Shown: positions 16,772 through 23,549 of the stretch, piece after piece | How the letters are laid out: every line of letters starts with the position of its first letter | Numbering within the stretch: position 1 is the stretch's first letter | IMG/VR virus record: IMGVR_UViG_3300021961_000465 | Coordinates: 1 to 28,445 of that record | Reading direction: 5' to 3' (one strand) | DNA: 28,445 bases | From: a virus | Notes under the pieces: generated by a model | What the model was told of the DNA's origin: nothing | Database searches by the model: none | What the model saw: the letters and a program-made list of their open reading frames with translations, nothing else | Position numbers and translations under genes: made by a program

Positions 16772-16842
16772 TGTTTCCTTATACAGCGGAAGAGTGGGAA
16801 TTTATTTCCCGCTCTTTCCAGGATTACAAATATATCCCATAG
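16771..16842 (+). CDS. 23-residue peptide ORF, possibly translated
   Basis: A 23-residue ORF starting with a TAATG overlap and preceded by AAGGAG (16757-16762). The predicted peptide MFPYTAEEWEFISRSF is soluble and aromatic-rich. The weak point is that it overlaps the opposite-strand ORF at 16802-16993 by about 40 bases and runs through a strong hairpin. Either both are real in convergent overlap, or this one is only the unread tail of the hsp20 transcript. I rate it uncertain. Confidence 0.35.
   Translation: MFPYTAEEWEFISRSFQDYKYIP
16788..16819. terminator. Hairpin at the convergent junction (possible bidirectional 3' end)
   Basis: GGAAGAGTGGGAA (16788-16800) pairs with TTCCCGCTCTTTCC (16806-16819) around a five-base loop, with one G-U pair and one bulged base. 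It lies where the rightward hsp20 unit meets the leftward helicase unit, and the stop codon of the leftward small gene is in the loop. No T-run follows on either strand, so a classical intrinsic terminator is not shown; a processing or Rho-linked 3' end is possible. Confidence 0.45.
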
Positions 16843-16993
16843 TAATTTCACCATTAATATAATGGTTATTATGTTTGCTATCATGGTACATATTTTTTTC
16901 AAACCATGTTTGGCAAGGTTCATGAATAGGAATATCTCTTAAATAATATTCTGTTGGTGATACCAACATTATTAAAGTAATAATTAAATCCAT
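16802..16993 (-). CDS. Small putative exported protein after the helicase
   Basis: A 63-residue ORF whose ATG overlaps the last ten bases of the helicase gene. The first about 12 residues are hydrophobic (MDLIITLIMLVS), like a signal or anchor segment. The rest has a spaced Cys pair (C27 in HEPCQTW and C56 in MGYICNP) that could form a disulfide in the periplasm. The Shine-Dalgarno is weak (GGAG about 13 bases upstream). The pattern looks like a recurrent small phage protein, but I cannot name the family. Confidence 0.55.
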   Translation of the reverse strand: MDLIITLIMLVSPTEYYLRDIPIHEPCQTWFEKNMYHDSKHNNHYINGEITMGYICNPGKSGK

Positions 16994-18417
16994 TCCTTTA
17001 ATTCTTCTCCAAGAATTTCAGATGCAATATTTATTTTTTTACGAAGAGCTTTAACTATTTTTTCATCTATTGTTTCTTCAGCAATTAAATCAATATAGGT
17101 TACTGATTTTTTTTGCCCAATACGATGTGCTCTATCTTCTGACTGAAGTCTTTTTTCAAGGTCATACCCATTTGAATAATAGATAACAGTATTTGCTGCA
17201 GTGAGCGTAATACCATAGCCACCTGTTTGTGGATTGCCAACGAAAAATCTGACTGGGGAATTCGGGTCTTGAAACGTTTGTATATTTTTCTGTCTTTTCT
17301 CGGCTTCGATCGCTCCATAATATTGCACAACAGAATCTTGTCCATATTTTTTTTGTATTTCTTTAACAATGTGCTCAATGTCATAAATATAATTTGCCCA
17401 AATAATTGCTTTTCCCTCTACCTCTTCTAACACATCTAAGAGTTCATTTAAACGATTGTTTTTTAATTCAACAATTTCACCATCATCTAGCTTTAAATGT
17501 CCACAAGTTATTTGATGTAATCGCATTAGTTGTGTTAATACATGTGGTGCTGTCGTAATTTTGCCATCAAATTCTGCTAAAGCCGCAGCTTTCATAGTTT
17601 TATATTTCTTACTTTGTTCTTCTGTTAATTCTACTGTTCTTCTGATATAAATCTTTTCTGGAAGATCTAAACAATCTTCTTTTAATACACGATATGAAAA
17701 TGATTTTAGAGAATCAGATAGTTCATCGAGTCTCTTATAACTTCCTATTATCTGAACTTGTCGGCCACCAAAATTTCTTGTCACCATATGTGCATAACGG
17801 TTTCGAAAACTATAAAAAGATTGAAAGCCAAGTAGATCTTCGTGAAGAAATTTGCATTGGCTATATAGATCGAGCGGCGATTTAGTTACAGGAGATCCAG
17901 TTAAAATTCTTCTATATTTAGCCAAAGGAGCTAATCCTGTAATAGATTTAGTACGTTTTGCTGTAGGTGTTTTAATGGTTGTAGATTCGTCTATGGCCAT
18001 TAATGTTTTATGACACCTTAAAAATTTAGCAGCAAAATCCAACCCTTTTTTGGTTGAAAACGCCTCAACATTCATGACAAGGATGTGAAGGTCATAGTCT
18101 GATTCGAATAATGATTGATACTCTTTATCCTTTGCTTTTGATGTTGAAGCAGTCCATAGTATCGTTTTATGTTGGATGTGACTAGCTAAATGTGTAGGAA
18201 TTTCTCCAGAAAACCAGTTCCTATAAACACCTTTTGGTGCTATAATAAGTGCCGCATTTATTTTACCTGCGTCATAAAGTATACCAATATTATCTACTAA
18301 TACTTTAGATTTACCTGTTCCCATTTCCATGAAATAAGCATATTCTTCTTTATCCCATGACTTTTCCAATGCAGTTAATTGATGTGCATATGGTTTAGTT
18401 TTAAATTTATAGTTCAT
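16984..18417 (-). CDS. SNF2-family DEAD-like helicase/translocase
   Basis: A 477-residue SF2 protein of the SWI2/SNF2 type, the only large leftward gene. Walker A is EMGTGKSK (31-38), motif II is DEST (D143, E144), and motif III is ILTGSPVTKS. The C-terminal helicase half has IIWANY, the segment GGYGITLTAANTVIYYS, and motif VI in SEDRAHRIGQ (about 426-435). These proteins move along double-stranded DNA or remodel protein-DNA complexes. An upstream in-frame ATG (18444) has an AAGGA nearby but overlaps the -10 of the likely promoter, so transcripts would start after it; I therefore chose ATG 18417. The protein is probably part of phage replication or recombination. Confidence 0.85.
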   Translation of the reverse strand: MNYKFKTKPYAHQLTALEKSWDKEEYAYFMEMGTGKSKVLVDNIGILYDAGKINAALIIAPKGVYRNWFSGEIPTHLASHIQHKTILWTASTSKAKDKEYQSLFESDYDLHILVMNVEAFSTKKGLDFAAKFLRCHKTLMAIDESTTIKTPTAKRTKSITGLAPLAKYRRILTGSPVTKSPLDLYSQCKFLHEDLLGFQSFYSFRNRYAHMVTRNFGGRQVQIIGSYKRLDELSDSLKSFSYRVLKEDCLDLPEKIYIRRTVELTEEQSKKYKTMKAAALAEFDGKITTAPHVLTQLMRLHQITCGHLKLDDGEIVELKNNRLNELLDVLEEVEGKAIIWANYIYDIEHIVKEIQKKYGQDSVVQYYGAIEAEKRQKNIQTFQDPNSPVRFFVGNPQTGGYGITLTAANTVIYYSNGYDLEKRLQSEDRAHRIGQKKSVTYIDLIAEETIDEKIVKALRKKINIASEILGEELKEWI

Positions 18418-18436
18418 AATTTTTTTATTCTTTCTA

Positions 18437-18466
18437 CTTGACATTATATATAATTGTCCTTATATG
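18437..18466 (+). promoter_or_regulatory. Rightward promoter for the replication operon
   Basis: TTGACA (18438-18443), a 17-base spacer, then TATATG (18461-18466). The alphaproteobacterial pattern CTTGAC-N17-TTATAT is also met, and CTTG-N18-CTTATAT fits the RpoH-like CYTATNT box. The predicted start, at about 18473, is only about 14 bases before ATG 18487. The -35 overlaps the leftward helicase's promoter and first possible start codon (see the leftward entry). Confidence 0.6.
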
Positions 18467-18475
18467 GTTGTCAAG
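18445..18475 (-). promoter_or_regulatory. Leftward promoter for the SNF2 helicase, overlapping the rightward one
   Basis: On the minus strand TTGACA (18469-18474, read leftward) is followed by TATATA at an 18-base spacer (18445-18450). A perfect TATAAT (18443-18448) sits at 20 bases. The -35 elements of this and the rightward promoter form an inverted repeat CTTGACA...TGTCAAG (18437-18443 and 18469-18475). Polymerase bound at one promoter would cover the other. Transcripts would begin at about 18438, after the first possible ATG, which favours the start at 18417. Confidence 0.55.
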
Positions 18476-18486
18476 AGAATAAAAGA

Positions 18487-18894
18487 ATGAAGAATAAGAT
18501 TTTTGAATTATATAAAAAAGATTCGTTAGCAGAGTTCTTAAAGTTTTACAAAGAGAATCCTGAAGAGAATTTCGTATATGTACTACAGACTCCTCCTACT
18601 AATATAAATGTATTAGGTGCATCTGATTTTGGATATTTAGTTATTTGTTTACCAAATTATGGTCCTGATTCTCAGATTATTTTTTCACCTGCACCATTTG
18701 TATTTAAGATGAGAAAAAATTTAAGAGATTTCAGAAAACAAGATTATATATTGTTAACAGGAGATCCAGCTATTATAGGTATTTCTTGTGCAATTGTGAG
18801 TGACCAAACTAATGGTCAATTTAGACTCTTGAAATGGGATCGACGAGAGGCTAGATATTACCCAATAAATTTCGATCTATATCAGAAAGGATAA
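18487..18894 (+). CDS. Unknown protein at head of replication operon
   Basis: A 135-residue protein read from ATG 18487; the more upstream TTG at 18454 lies inside the promoter and is rejected. The N-terminal third is basic and helical (KNKIFELYKKDSLAEFLKFYKEN). The rest has alternating strands such as DFGYLVICL, KQDYILLTGDPAIIGIS, and a Trp/Arg-rich end (LLKWDRREARYYPINF). No catalytic motif is visible. It leads the operon and is separated from the next gene by three bases, so it is likely an early protein, possibly regulatory, but the function is unknown. Confidence 0.7.
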   Translation: MKNKIFELYKKDSLAEFLKFYKENPEENFVYVLQTPPTNINVLGASDFGYLVICLPNYGPDSQIIFSPAPFVFKMRKNLRDFRKQDYILLTGDPAIIGISCAIVSDQTNGQFRLLKWDRREARYYPINFDLYQKG

Positions 18895-18897
18895 TAC

Positions 18898-19449
18898 ATG
18901 AGTATAAACTTTGAAGACGACAAACAGGATCTGTTGCAAAATACAGATGTGGAATCATTATCAGTGAATGTAGATAAACTGGTAGATCTTGATGAACAAA
19001 TTAAAAGATCAGAAGAACACACTAAAAATCTACAAACCATGAGAGACAAAATTAGTTCAGAAGTAATTCCTAATATTTTAGCAGAACAAGGATTACAATC
19101 TCTGAAATTAGCTGATGGAACTGTACTAGAAGTAAGTAAAAAATACAGCTGTACACTTCCGAAAGACCCTGAGAAACGGGAAGCAGCTTATAAATGGCTT
19201 CGTGAACAAGGTCTAGGTGACATCATTAAAAATGAAGTTGCTGTGACATTTGGTCGTGGAGAAGACAACAAGGCGGAGCAATTGCTTAACCTTGCAGCTT
19301 CAAATGGATTCGAACCTCAACAAAGATCTAAGGTTGAGCCGATGACTTTGAAAGCTCTATACAGGGAGCGTGTCGAGGCTGGCCTCGACATGCCTTCCGA
19401 CGTTTTTCATTTATTTGTGAAAGACGAAACTAAACTTAGCCAGAAATAG
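18898..19449 (+). CDS. Coiled-coil early protein in replication operon
   Basis: A 183-residue protein with an acidic N-terminus and a predicted coiled coil at about 25-60 (VDKLVDLDEQIKRSEEHTKNLQ). A mixed alpha/beta part (LADGTVLEVSKKYSCTLP) and a charged C-terminal half follow. I do not recognise a family. An AAGGATA ribosome-binding site precedes the start, and the stop is fused to the next Shine-Dalgarno (TAGGAG). It lies directly before the SSB-like gene, so a role alongside DNA binding or replication is suggested by position only. The end of the gene (19361-19400) has unusually GC-rich codons for this phage. Confidence 0.7.
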   Translation: MSINFEDDKQDLLQNTDVESLSVNVDKLVDLDEQIKRSEEHTKNLQTMRDKISSEVIPNILAEQGLQSLKLADGTVLEVSKKYSCTLPKDPEKREAAYKWLREQGLGDIIKNEVAVTFGRGEDNKAEQLLNLAASNGFEPQQRSKVEPMTLKALYRERVEAGLDMPSDVFHLFVKDETKLSQK

Positions 19450-19460
19450 GAGAAACGTGA

Positions 19461-20240
19461 ATGACGGAACAAGAAACGCGAACCGTGACTAAAAAAGAAA
19501 CACACTTGCCTACCGCAAGTTTGTTTGAAGCTGATGCCCATTATGGTTTTCAGAATATGGATCAAAGCGATTTGGCTTTACCATTTTTGAGAATACTTGG
19601 GCAATTATCACCTCAAGTAAATGAGAGGGATTCAAAGTATGTAGCAGGTGCCAAAGCTGGTATGATCTATAATACTGTGACTTCTGAACTTTATGATGGG
19701 ATAAAAGGAATCAATGTAATCCCTTGTCATTATAAAAGGGAATATGTTGAATGGACGGACAGAGGAGAAGGAACTGGTGCTCCAGTTGCTGTGCACTCCG
19801 CAACCAGTCCAATTATTCATGAAGCCACTAGGGACAGCATGAATAAAGATAGACTCAAGAATGGAAACTATCTTGAGAATACTGCATCGTACTTTGTACT
19901 AGTTACTAAAGATAATAGTGCAGAGACTGCATTGATTACTATGAAATCTACTCAGTTAAAAATGAGTAAGACATGGAACTCAATGATGAATGGACTAAAA
20001 CTTCAAGGTAAGAATGGTCTATTTACACCACCGATGTTCAGTCATGTGTACAATTTAAAAACTGTACAACAATCAAATGATAAAGGTACGTGGTTTGGTT
20101 GGGCTGTATCAAAGGTAGGTCCTGTACAAAATAAGGGACTGTATGAGCAAGCAAAAGCTTTTGCTAATAGTGTTGGATCAGGAGAGATTCAAGCTAAACA
20201 TGCGAAAGATGAGAAGAGCGAAGAGAACGTACCATTTTAA
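19461..20240 (+). CDS. Probable single-stranded DNA-binding protein (SSB-like C-terminus)
   Basis: A 259-residue protein. The core (residues about 25-215) is beta-rich with many aromatic and basic residues (HYKREYVEWTDRG, KTWNSMMNGLKL). The key feature is the extreme C-terminus: after a Lys/Glu-rich linker it ends DEKSEENVPF, an acidic tail with a terminal Pro-Phe. That is the layout of SSB tails that recruit replication proteins. Size, position before primase and polymerase, and the tail together suggest a replicative ssDNA-binding protein. The fold itself is not recognised, so this is inference. A strong terminator follows. Confidence 0.6.
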   Translation: MTEQETRTVTKKETHLPTASLFEADAHYGFQNMDQSDLALPFLRILGQLSPQVNERDSKYVAGAKAGMIYNTVTSELYDGIKGINVIPCHYKREYVEWTDRGEGTGAPVAVHSATSPIIHEATRDSMNKDRLKNGNYLENTASYFVLVTKDNSAETALITMKSTQLKMSKTWNSMMNGLKLQGKNGLFTPPMFSHVYNLKTVQQSNDKGTWFGWAVSKVGPVQNKGLYEQAKAFANSVGSGEIQAKHAKDEKSEENVPF

Positions 20241-20245
20241 ATGGG

Positions 20246-20269
20246 AAGGGGCCTTCGGGCCCCTTTTTT
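20246..20269 (+). terminator. Intrinsic terminator with UUCG loop
   Basis: GGGGCC (20248-20253), loop TTCG, and GGCCCC (20258-20263), directly followed by six Ts (20264-20269). Two further A-T pairs extend the stem. This is a textbook rho-independent terminator, five bases after the SSB-like stop codon and before the primase ribosome-binding site (CAGGAG at 20274-20279). It probably gives more SSB-like and early mRNA than primase and polymerase mRNA. Confidence 0.9.
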
Positions 20270-20284
20270 ACAACAGGAGAATAA

Positions 20285-21802
20285 ATGAAAGAAAAATTTA
20301 AAAGTATATTTGAAGGACTAAGTATTGCTTATGGTCAGTACCAAAAAGGTGACCATGATGAAAATGGAAAGCAAAAAGGCAGAGCATTCATTGTTAGAAA
20401 AAATATAACTGATGAACTTTGGGAAAATCATATCAATGGAGTTGGTCCTGCTCTTGGTATTATACCTATTAATGAAAACAATTCTTGTAAATGGGGTTGT
20501 ATTGATATTGATGAATACAATTTTAATCATGCAGAATTAGTATCAGAAATACGATCTAAAGATTTACCATTAATAGTTTGTAGATCTAAATCAGGTGGTG
20601 CACATGTGTTTTTATTTACAAAAGATTTTATACCTGCATCTATTATGCAAAGCACACTTAAAAAGATGTCAGGAATTTTAGGATATGAAGGTGCTGAAAT
20701 ATTTCCGAAGCAAACAGAAATACTCGTGGAACGTGGAGATACAGGAAATTTTTTAAATTTACCTTACCACAACCAAATGAATGGATTGCGCTATGCATTT
20801 AAAGATGATGGTGAAGCGGCAACCATAGAAGAATTTTTTGGATTATATGACAAATATGTTCAATCAGAATTAAAAGAAGTTAAGTTAGAAAAGAAAAAAG
20901 AAATAGAAGCATTTCAAGATGGTCCGCCTTGTTTAAATAAATTAGCTAAAGATGGTTTTGGAGAAGGCGCAAGAAATAATGCATTATTTAATATTGCGGT
21001 TTATTATAAACAATCAAAACCAGATTCTTGGGAAGATGAATTAGTAAAAGCAAATCAAGAATACATGGTTCCTCCATTAAGTAATGGAGAAGTTCAGATG
21101 TTAATTAAATCTGTAAATAAGAAAGGATATGATAAATATAGATGTAAAGACGCACCAATTAATTCAGTGTGTAATCCAAGTTTATGTAGAATGAAAAGAT
21201 TTGGAGTAGGATATGATGAAGAACAAATACCAGTATTAGGAAATTTAACTAAGTATGCATCTAAACCACCTCAGTGGTTTTTAGATGTAGGGGAATCAAG
21301 AATAGAATTAAAAACAGAACAATTATATAACTCTGGCTTATTTGCTCTAGCTTGTTTAGATCAAGCAAATTTATTAGTTCCAGTACAAAAACCAAAAGAT
21401 TGGAAACAACATTATTTAAAACCTTTAATGGATAATCTACAAGAAATAAAAGCTTTAGAATCTTTAGATCCATTAAATCAACTATATTCTTTATTACAAG
21501 ATTGGACTACTAATAGACAGTCGGCAAGAACCATGGAAGATATATTTAATAAACTTCCACATACAGATGAGAAAAGAGAATTTACTTATTTTAGAATGGA
21601 AGACTTTTATAATTATTGTAAACGAAATAACTGGGAATTTAAAAAATCAGAAACAGGTAATTATTTAAAACAATTAGATTGTTTTGTAGAAGAAATAAGA
21701 AAAGATTTAAAAGGAGGAGCTCCTCGTCTTGTTAAAATTAAAGCATTGAAAAAACAAGATGTATCTACTTCTAAAATTGCATATCACGAAGATCATTTTT
21801 AA
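20285..21802 (+). CDS. DNA primase, AEP type (TOTE-like), with Cys-rich C-terminal part
   Basis: A 505-residue protein with archaeo-eukaryotic primase motifs. The metal-binding DxD pair is D74/D76 (CIDIDEY), followed by SKSGGAH (101-107) and the strand IFPKQTEI (139-146). This pattern fits the AEP primases I know from TOTE conflict systems and from phage primase genes. Residues about 211-310 form a C-terminal module with C216, C287, C296 and C301 and ARNNALFNIAVYYK, resembling a PriCT-type domain with a possible zinc site. There is no helicase motif in the same chain. The remaining about 190 residues are helical and not recognised. Probable role: primer synthesis, working with the UvrD-like helicase and PolA next door. 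Confidence 0.8.
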   Translation: MKEKFKSIFEGLSIAYGQYQKGDHDENGKQKGRAFIVRKNITDELWENHINGVGPALGIIPINENNSCKWGCIDIDEYNFNHAELVSEIRSKDLPLIVCRSKSGGAHVFLFTKDFIPASIMQSTLKKMSGILGYEGAEIFPKQTEILVERGDTGNFLNLPYHNQMNGLRYAFKDDGEAATIEEFFGLYDKYVQSELKEVKLEKKKEIEAFQDGPPCLNKLAKDGFGEGARNNALFNIAVYYKQSKPDSWEDELVKANQEYMVPPLSNGEVQMLIKSVNKKGYDKYRCKDAPINSVCNPSLCRMKRFGVGYDEEQIPVLGNLTKYASKPPQWFLDVGESRIELKTEQLYNSGLFALACLDQANLLVPVQKPKDWKQHYLKPLMDNLQEIKALESLDPLNQLYSLLQDWTTNRQSARTMEDIFNKLPHTDEKREFTYFRMEDFYNYCKRNNWEFKKSETGNYLKQLDCFVEEIRKDLKGGAPRLVKIKALKKQDVSTSKIAYHEDHF

Positions 21803-21804
21803 TT

Positions 21805-23313
21805 ATGAAAACTATTATATTAGGTCCACCTGGAACAGGAAAAACAACTACTTTATTAAACTTAGTAGATGAATTTATTCAACAAGGTATTAGACCAAGA
21901 CAAATAGGTTATTTTTCTTTTACTAGAAAAGCAGCAACAGAAGCTGCAACTAGAGCTGCAGAAAAATTTAATTTAAATATAGATTTAGATTTAGAAAATT
22001 TTAGAACTTTACATTCTTATGCATTTAGAAAATTAGCTATGTCTAAAGAAAAGATGATGAAGAAAGAGGACTATAAAGAATTTGGGCAGAAATGTGGCAT
22101 TCCTATTAAAGTAGCAAGTTATTCAGAAGATGATGGAACATTTAATTCAGACAATGAATATTTAACTATTATTAATACAGCAAGAGTTAAGAGAATGGAC
22201 CTATTAGAATATTATGACCAAAGACAAAATATATTAGATATTGAAAGGGGAACATTATATCTCATAGCAGAAGAATTAGAAAGATATAAAAAAGAAAAAG
22301 GGTTAAAAGATTTTACAGATTTATTAGAGGATTTTATAGAAAAAGATATTGAATCTAATTTTAAAGTTTTATTTATAGATGAAGCGCAAGATTTATCTCA
22401 TTTACAATGGGATATGGTCAGGCAAATATGGAAAAATGCTGAAAAAACCTATATTGCAGGTGATGATGACCAGGCTATTTTTAAATGGGCTGGAGCAGAT
22501 GTAAATCATTTTATTGCATTACAAGAAGAAGTAGACACTATCAAAACATTAGATCAATCTTATCGTATTCCTGGAGGACCAATTCATGAATTATCACAAA
22601 GAATTATAGGTAAAGTTCAAAATAGATTTAATAAACAATATAAACCAAGACAAGAACAAGGTCTTTTAAAACGATATTCTGATGTGACCCAAGTAGATAT
22701 GTCACAAGGAAACTGGTTAGTATTATCTTCAGCCAATCATTTCTTAGATGATGTAAAAGAATTATGTGAATTAAGGGGCTGGTATTATCAATATAAAGGT
22801 AAAAACTCTATTGGTCTTAAATTATTATTAGCATTAAATAATTGGGAACAATTTAGAAATGGTTCTTTATTATCTCATTTAGAGATCAAAAACATTTATG
22901 AATATTTAGGAACTAATGTGTCTGATGGTTTTAGAGAAGGAAAATTATTCCATTCAGAAGAAAAATATACCATTCAAGAATGCAAAGAAAAATTTGGATT
23001 GTTAACCGATAAAGTTTGGTATGAGTCCTTTGAAGGTCTGGATCACTTGACAGAAAACTATATTCGTAATATGAGAGCTAATGGTGAGAAGATCAATAAG
23101 AATCCTAGAATTATCATGTCAACCATTCATGGTGAAAAAGGTGGCGAGGCAGATAAGGTATTATTACTTCAAGATATTACTAATGCTGCTATGGAAACGT
23201 TTGCGCATGATCCAGATGAACTTCATAGATTATTTTATACGGGCGCAACAAGAGCTAAAAAAGAATTACATATTGTTGATCCAAAAAATTTTGAAAAAGC
23301 ATATTTAATATGA
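21805..23313 (+). CDS. UvrD/Rep-like SF1 helicase
   Basis: A 502-residue superfamily 1 helicase. Visible motifs are Walker A GPPGTGKT (7-14), motif Ia YFSFTRKAA, motif II DEAQD (192-196), motif III GDDDQAIFKWAGA (about 219-231), motif IV QSYR, motif V TIHGEKGGEADKV and motif VI YTGATRAKKELHIV. It lacks the long C-terminal extension of bacterial UvrD, as in short phage versions. It starts two bases after the primase stop and overlaps DUF3310 by ATGA. Likely the replicative or recombination helicase of this phage; no DnaB-type helicase is seen in the window. Confidence 0.9.
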   Translation: MKTIILGPPGTGKTTTLLNLVDEFIQQGIRPRQIGYFSFTRKAATEAATRAAEKFNLNIDLDLENFRTLHSYAFRKLAMSKEKMMKKEDYKEFGQKCGIPIKVASYSEDDGTFNSDNEYLTIINTARVKRMDLLEYYDQRQNILDIERGTLYLIAEELERYKKEKGLKDFTDLLEDFIEKDIESNFKVLFIDEAQDLSHLQWDMVRQIWKNAEKTYIAGDDDQAIFKWAGADVNHFIALQEEVDTIKTLDQSYRIPGGPIHELSQRIIGKVQNRFNKQYKPRQEQGLLKRYSDVTQVDMSQGNWLVLSSANHFLDDVKELCELRGWYYQYKGKNSIGLKLLLALNNWEQFRNGSLLSHLEIKNIYEYLGTNVSDGFREGKLFHSEEKYTIQECKEKFGLLTDKVWYESFEGLDHLTENYIRNMRANGEKINKNPRIIMSTIHGEKGGEADKVLLLQDITNAAMETFAHDPDELHRLFYTGATRAKKELHIVDPKNFEKAYLI

Positions 23314-23549
23314 CCAATAAATCTGATTTAGAAAGAATATTCCCATCTACTCGTCAAGAAGGAGGTGATCATTATCAAAAACATAAGATACAACCTTATG
23401 AATTTATTACAGCCAATAATTTATCTTATTTCCAGGGAAACGTAATTAAATATGTAGTGAGATATAAAGATAAAAATGGCATAGAAGATTTAAGAAAGAT
23501 TATACATTATTGTGAATTAGAAATTGAACAAATAAAAAATAACAAATGA
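23310..23549 (+). CDS. DUF3310 protein
   Basis: A 79-residue protein of the DUF3310 family, common in phages. The signature is GGDHYQKHKIQPYEFI (18-33), followed by QGNVIKYVVRYKDKNGIEDL, with the Gly-Asp-His-Tyr and Lys-Tyr-x-x-Arg-Tyr-Lys pattern intact. Its biochemical role is not established (a nucleotide-kinase-like annotation is often given). It is coupled to the helicase (ATGA) and to the polymerase (ATGA), which supports a link to nucleotide or DNA metabolism. Confidence 0.9.
   Translation: MTNKSDLERIFPSTRQEGGDHYQKHKIQPYEFITANNLSYFQGNVIKYVVRYKDKNGIEDLRKIIHYCELEIEQIKNNK

Noticed and set aside
18454-18486. In-frame TTG as an upstream start for the first replication-operon protein
   Set aside because: It lies inside the predicted promoter, upstream of the likely transcript start. 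ATG 18487 is preferred.
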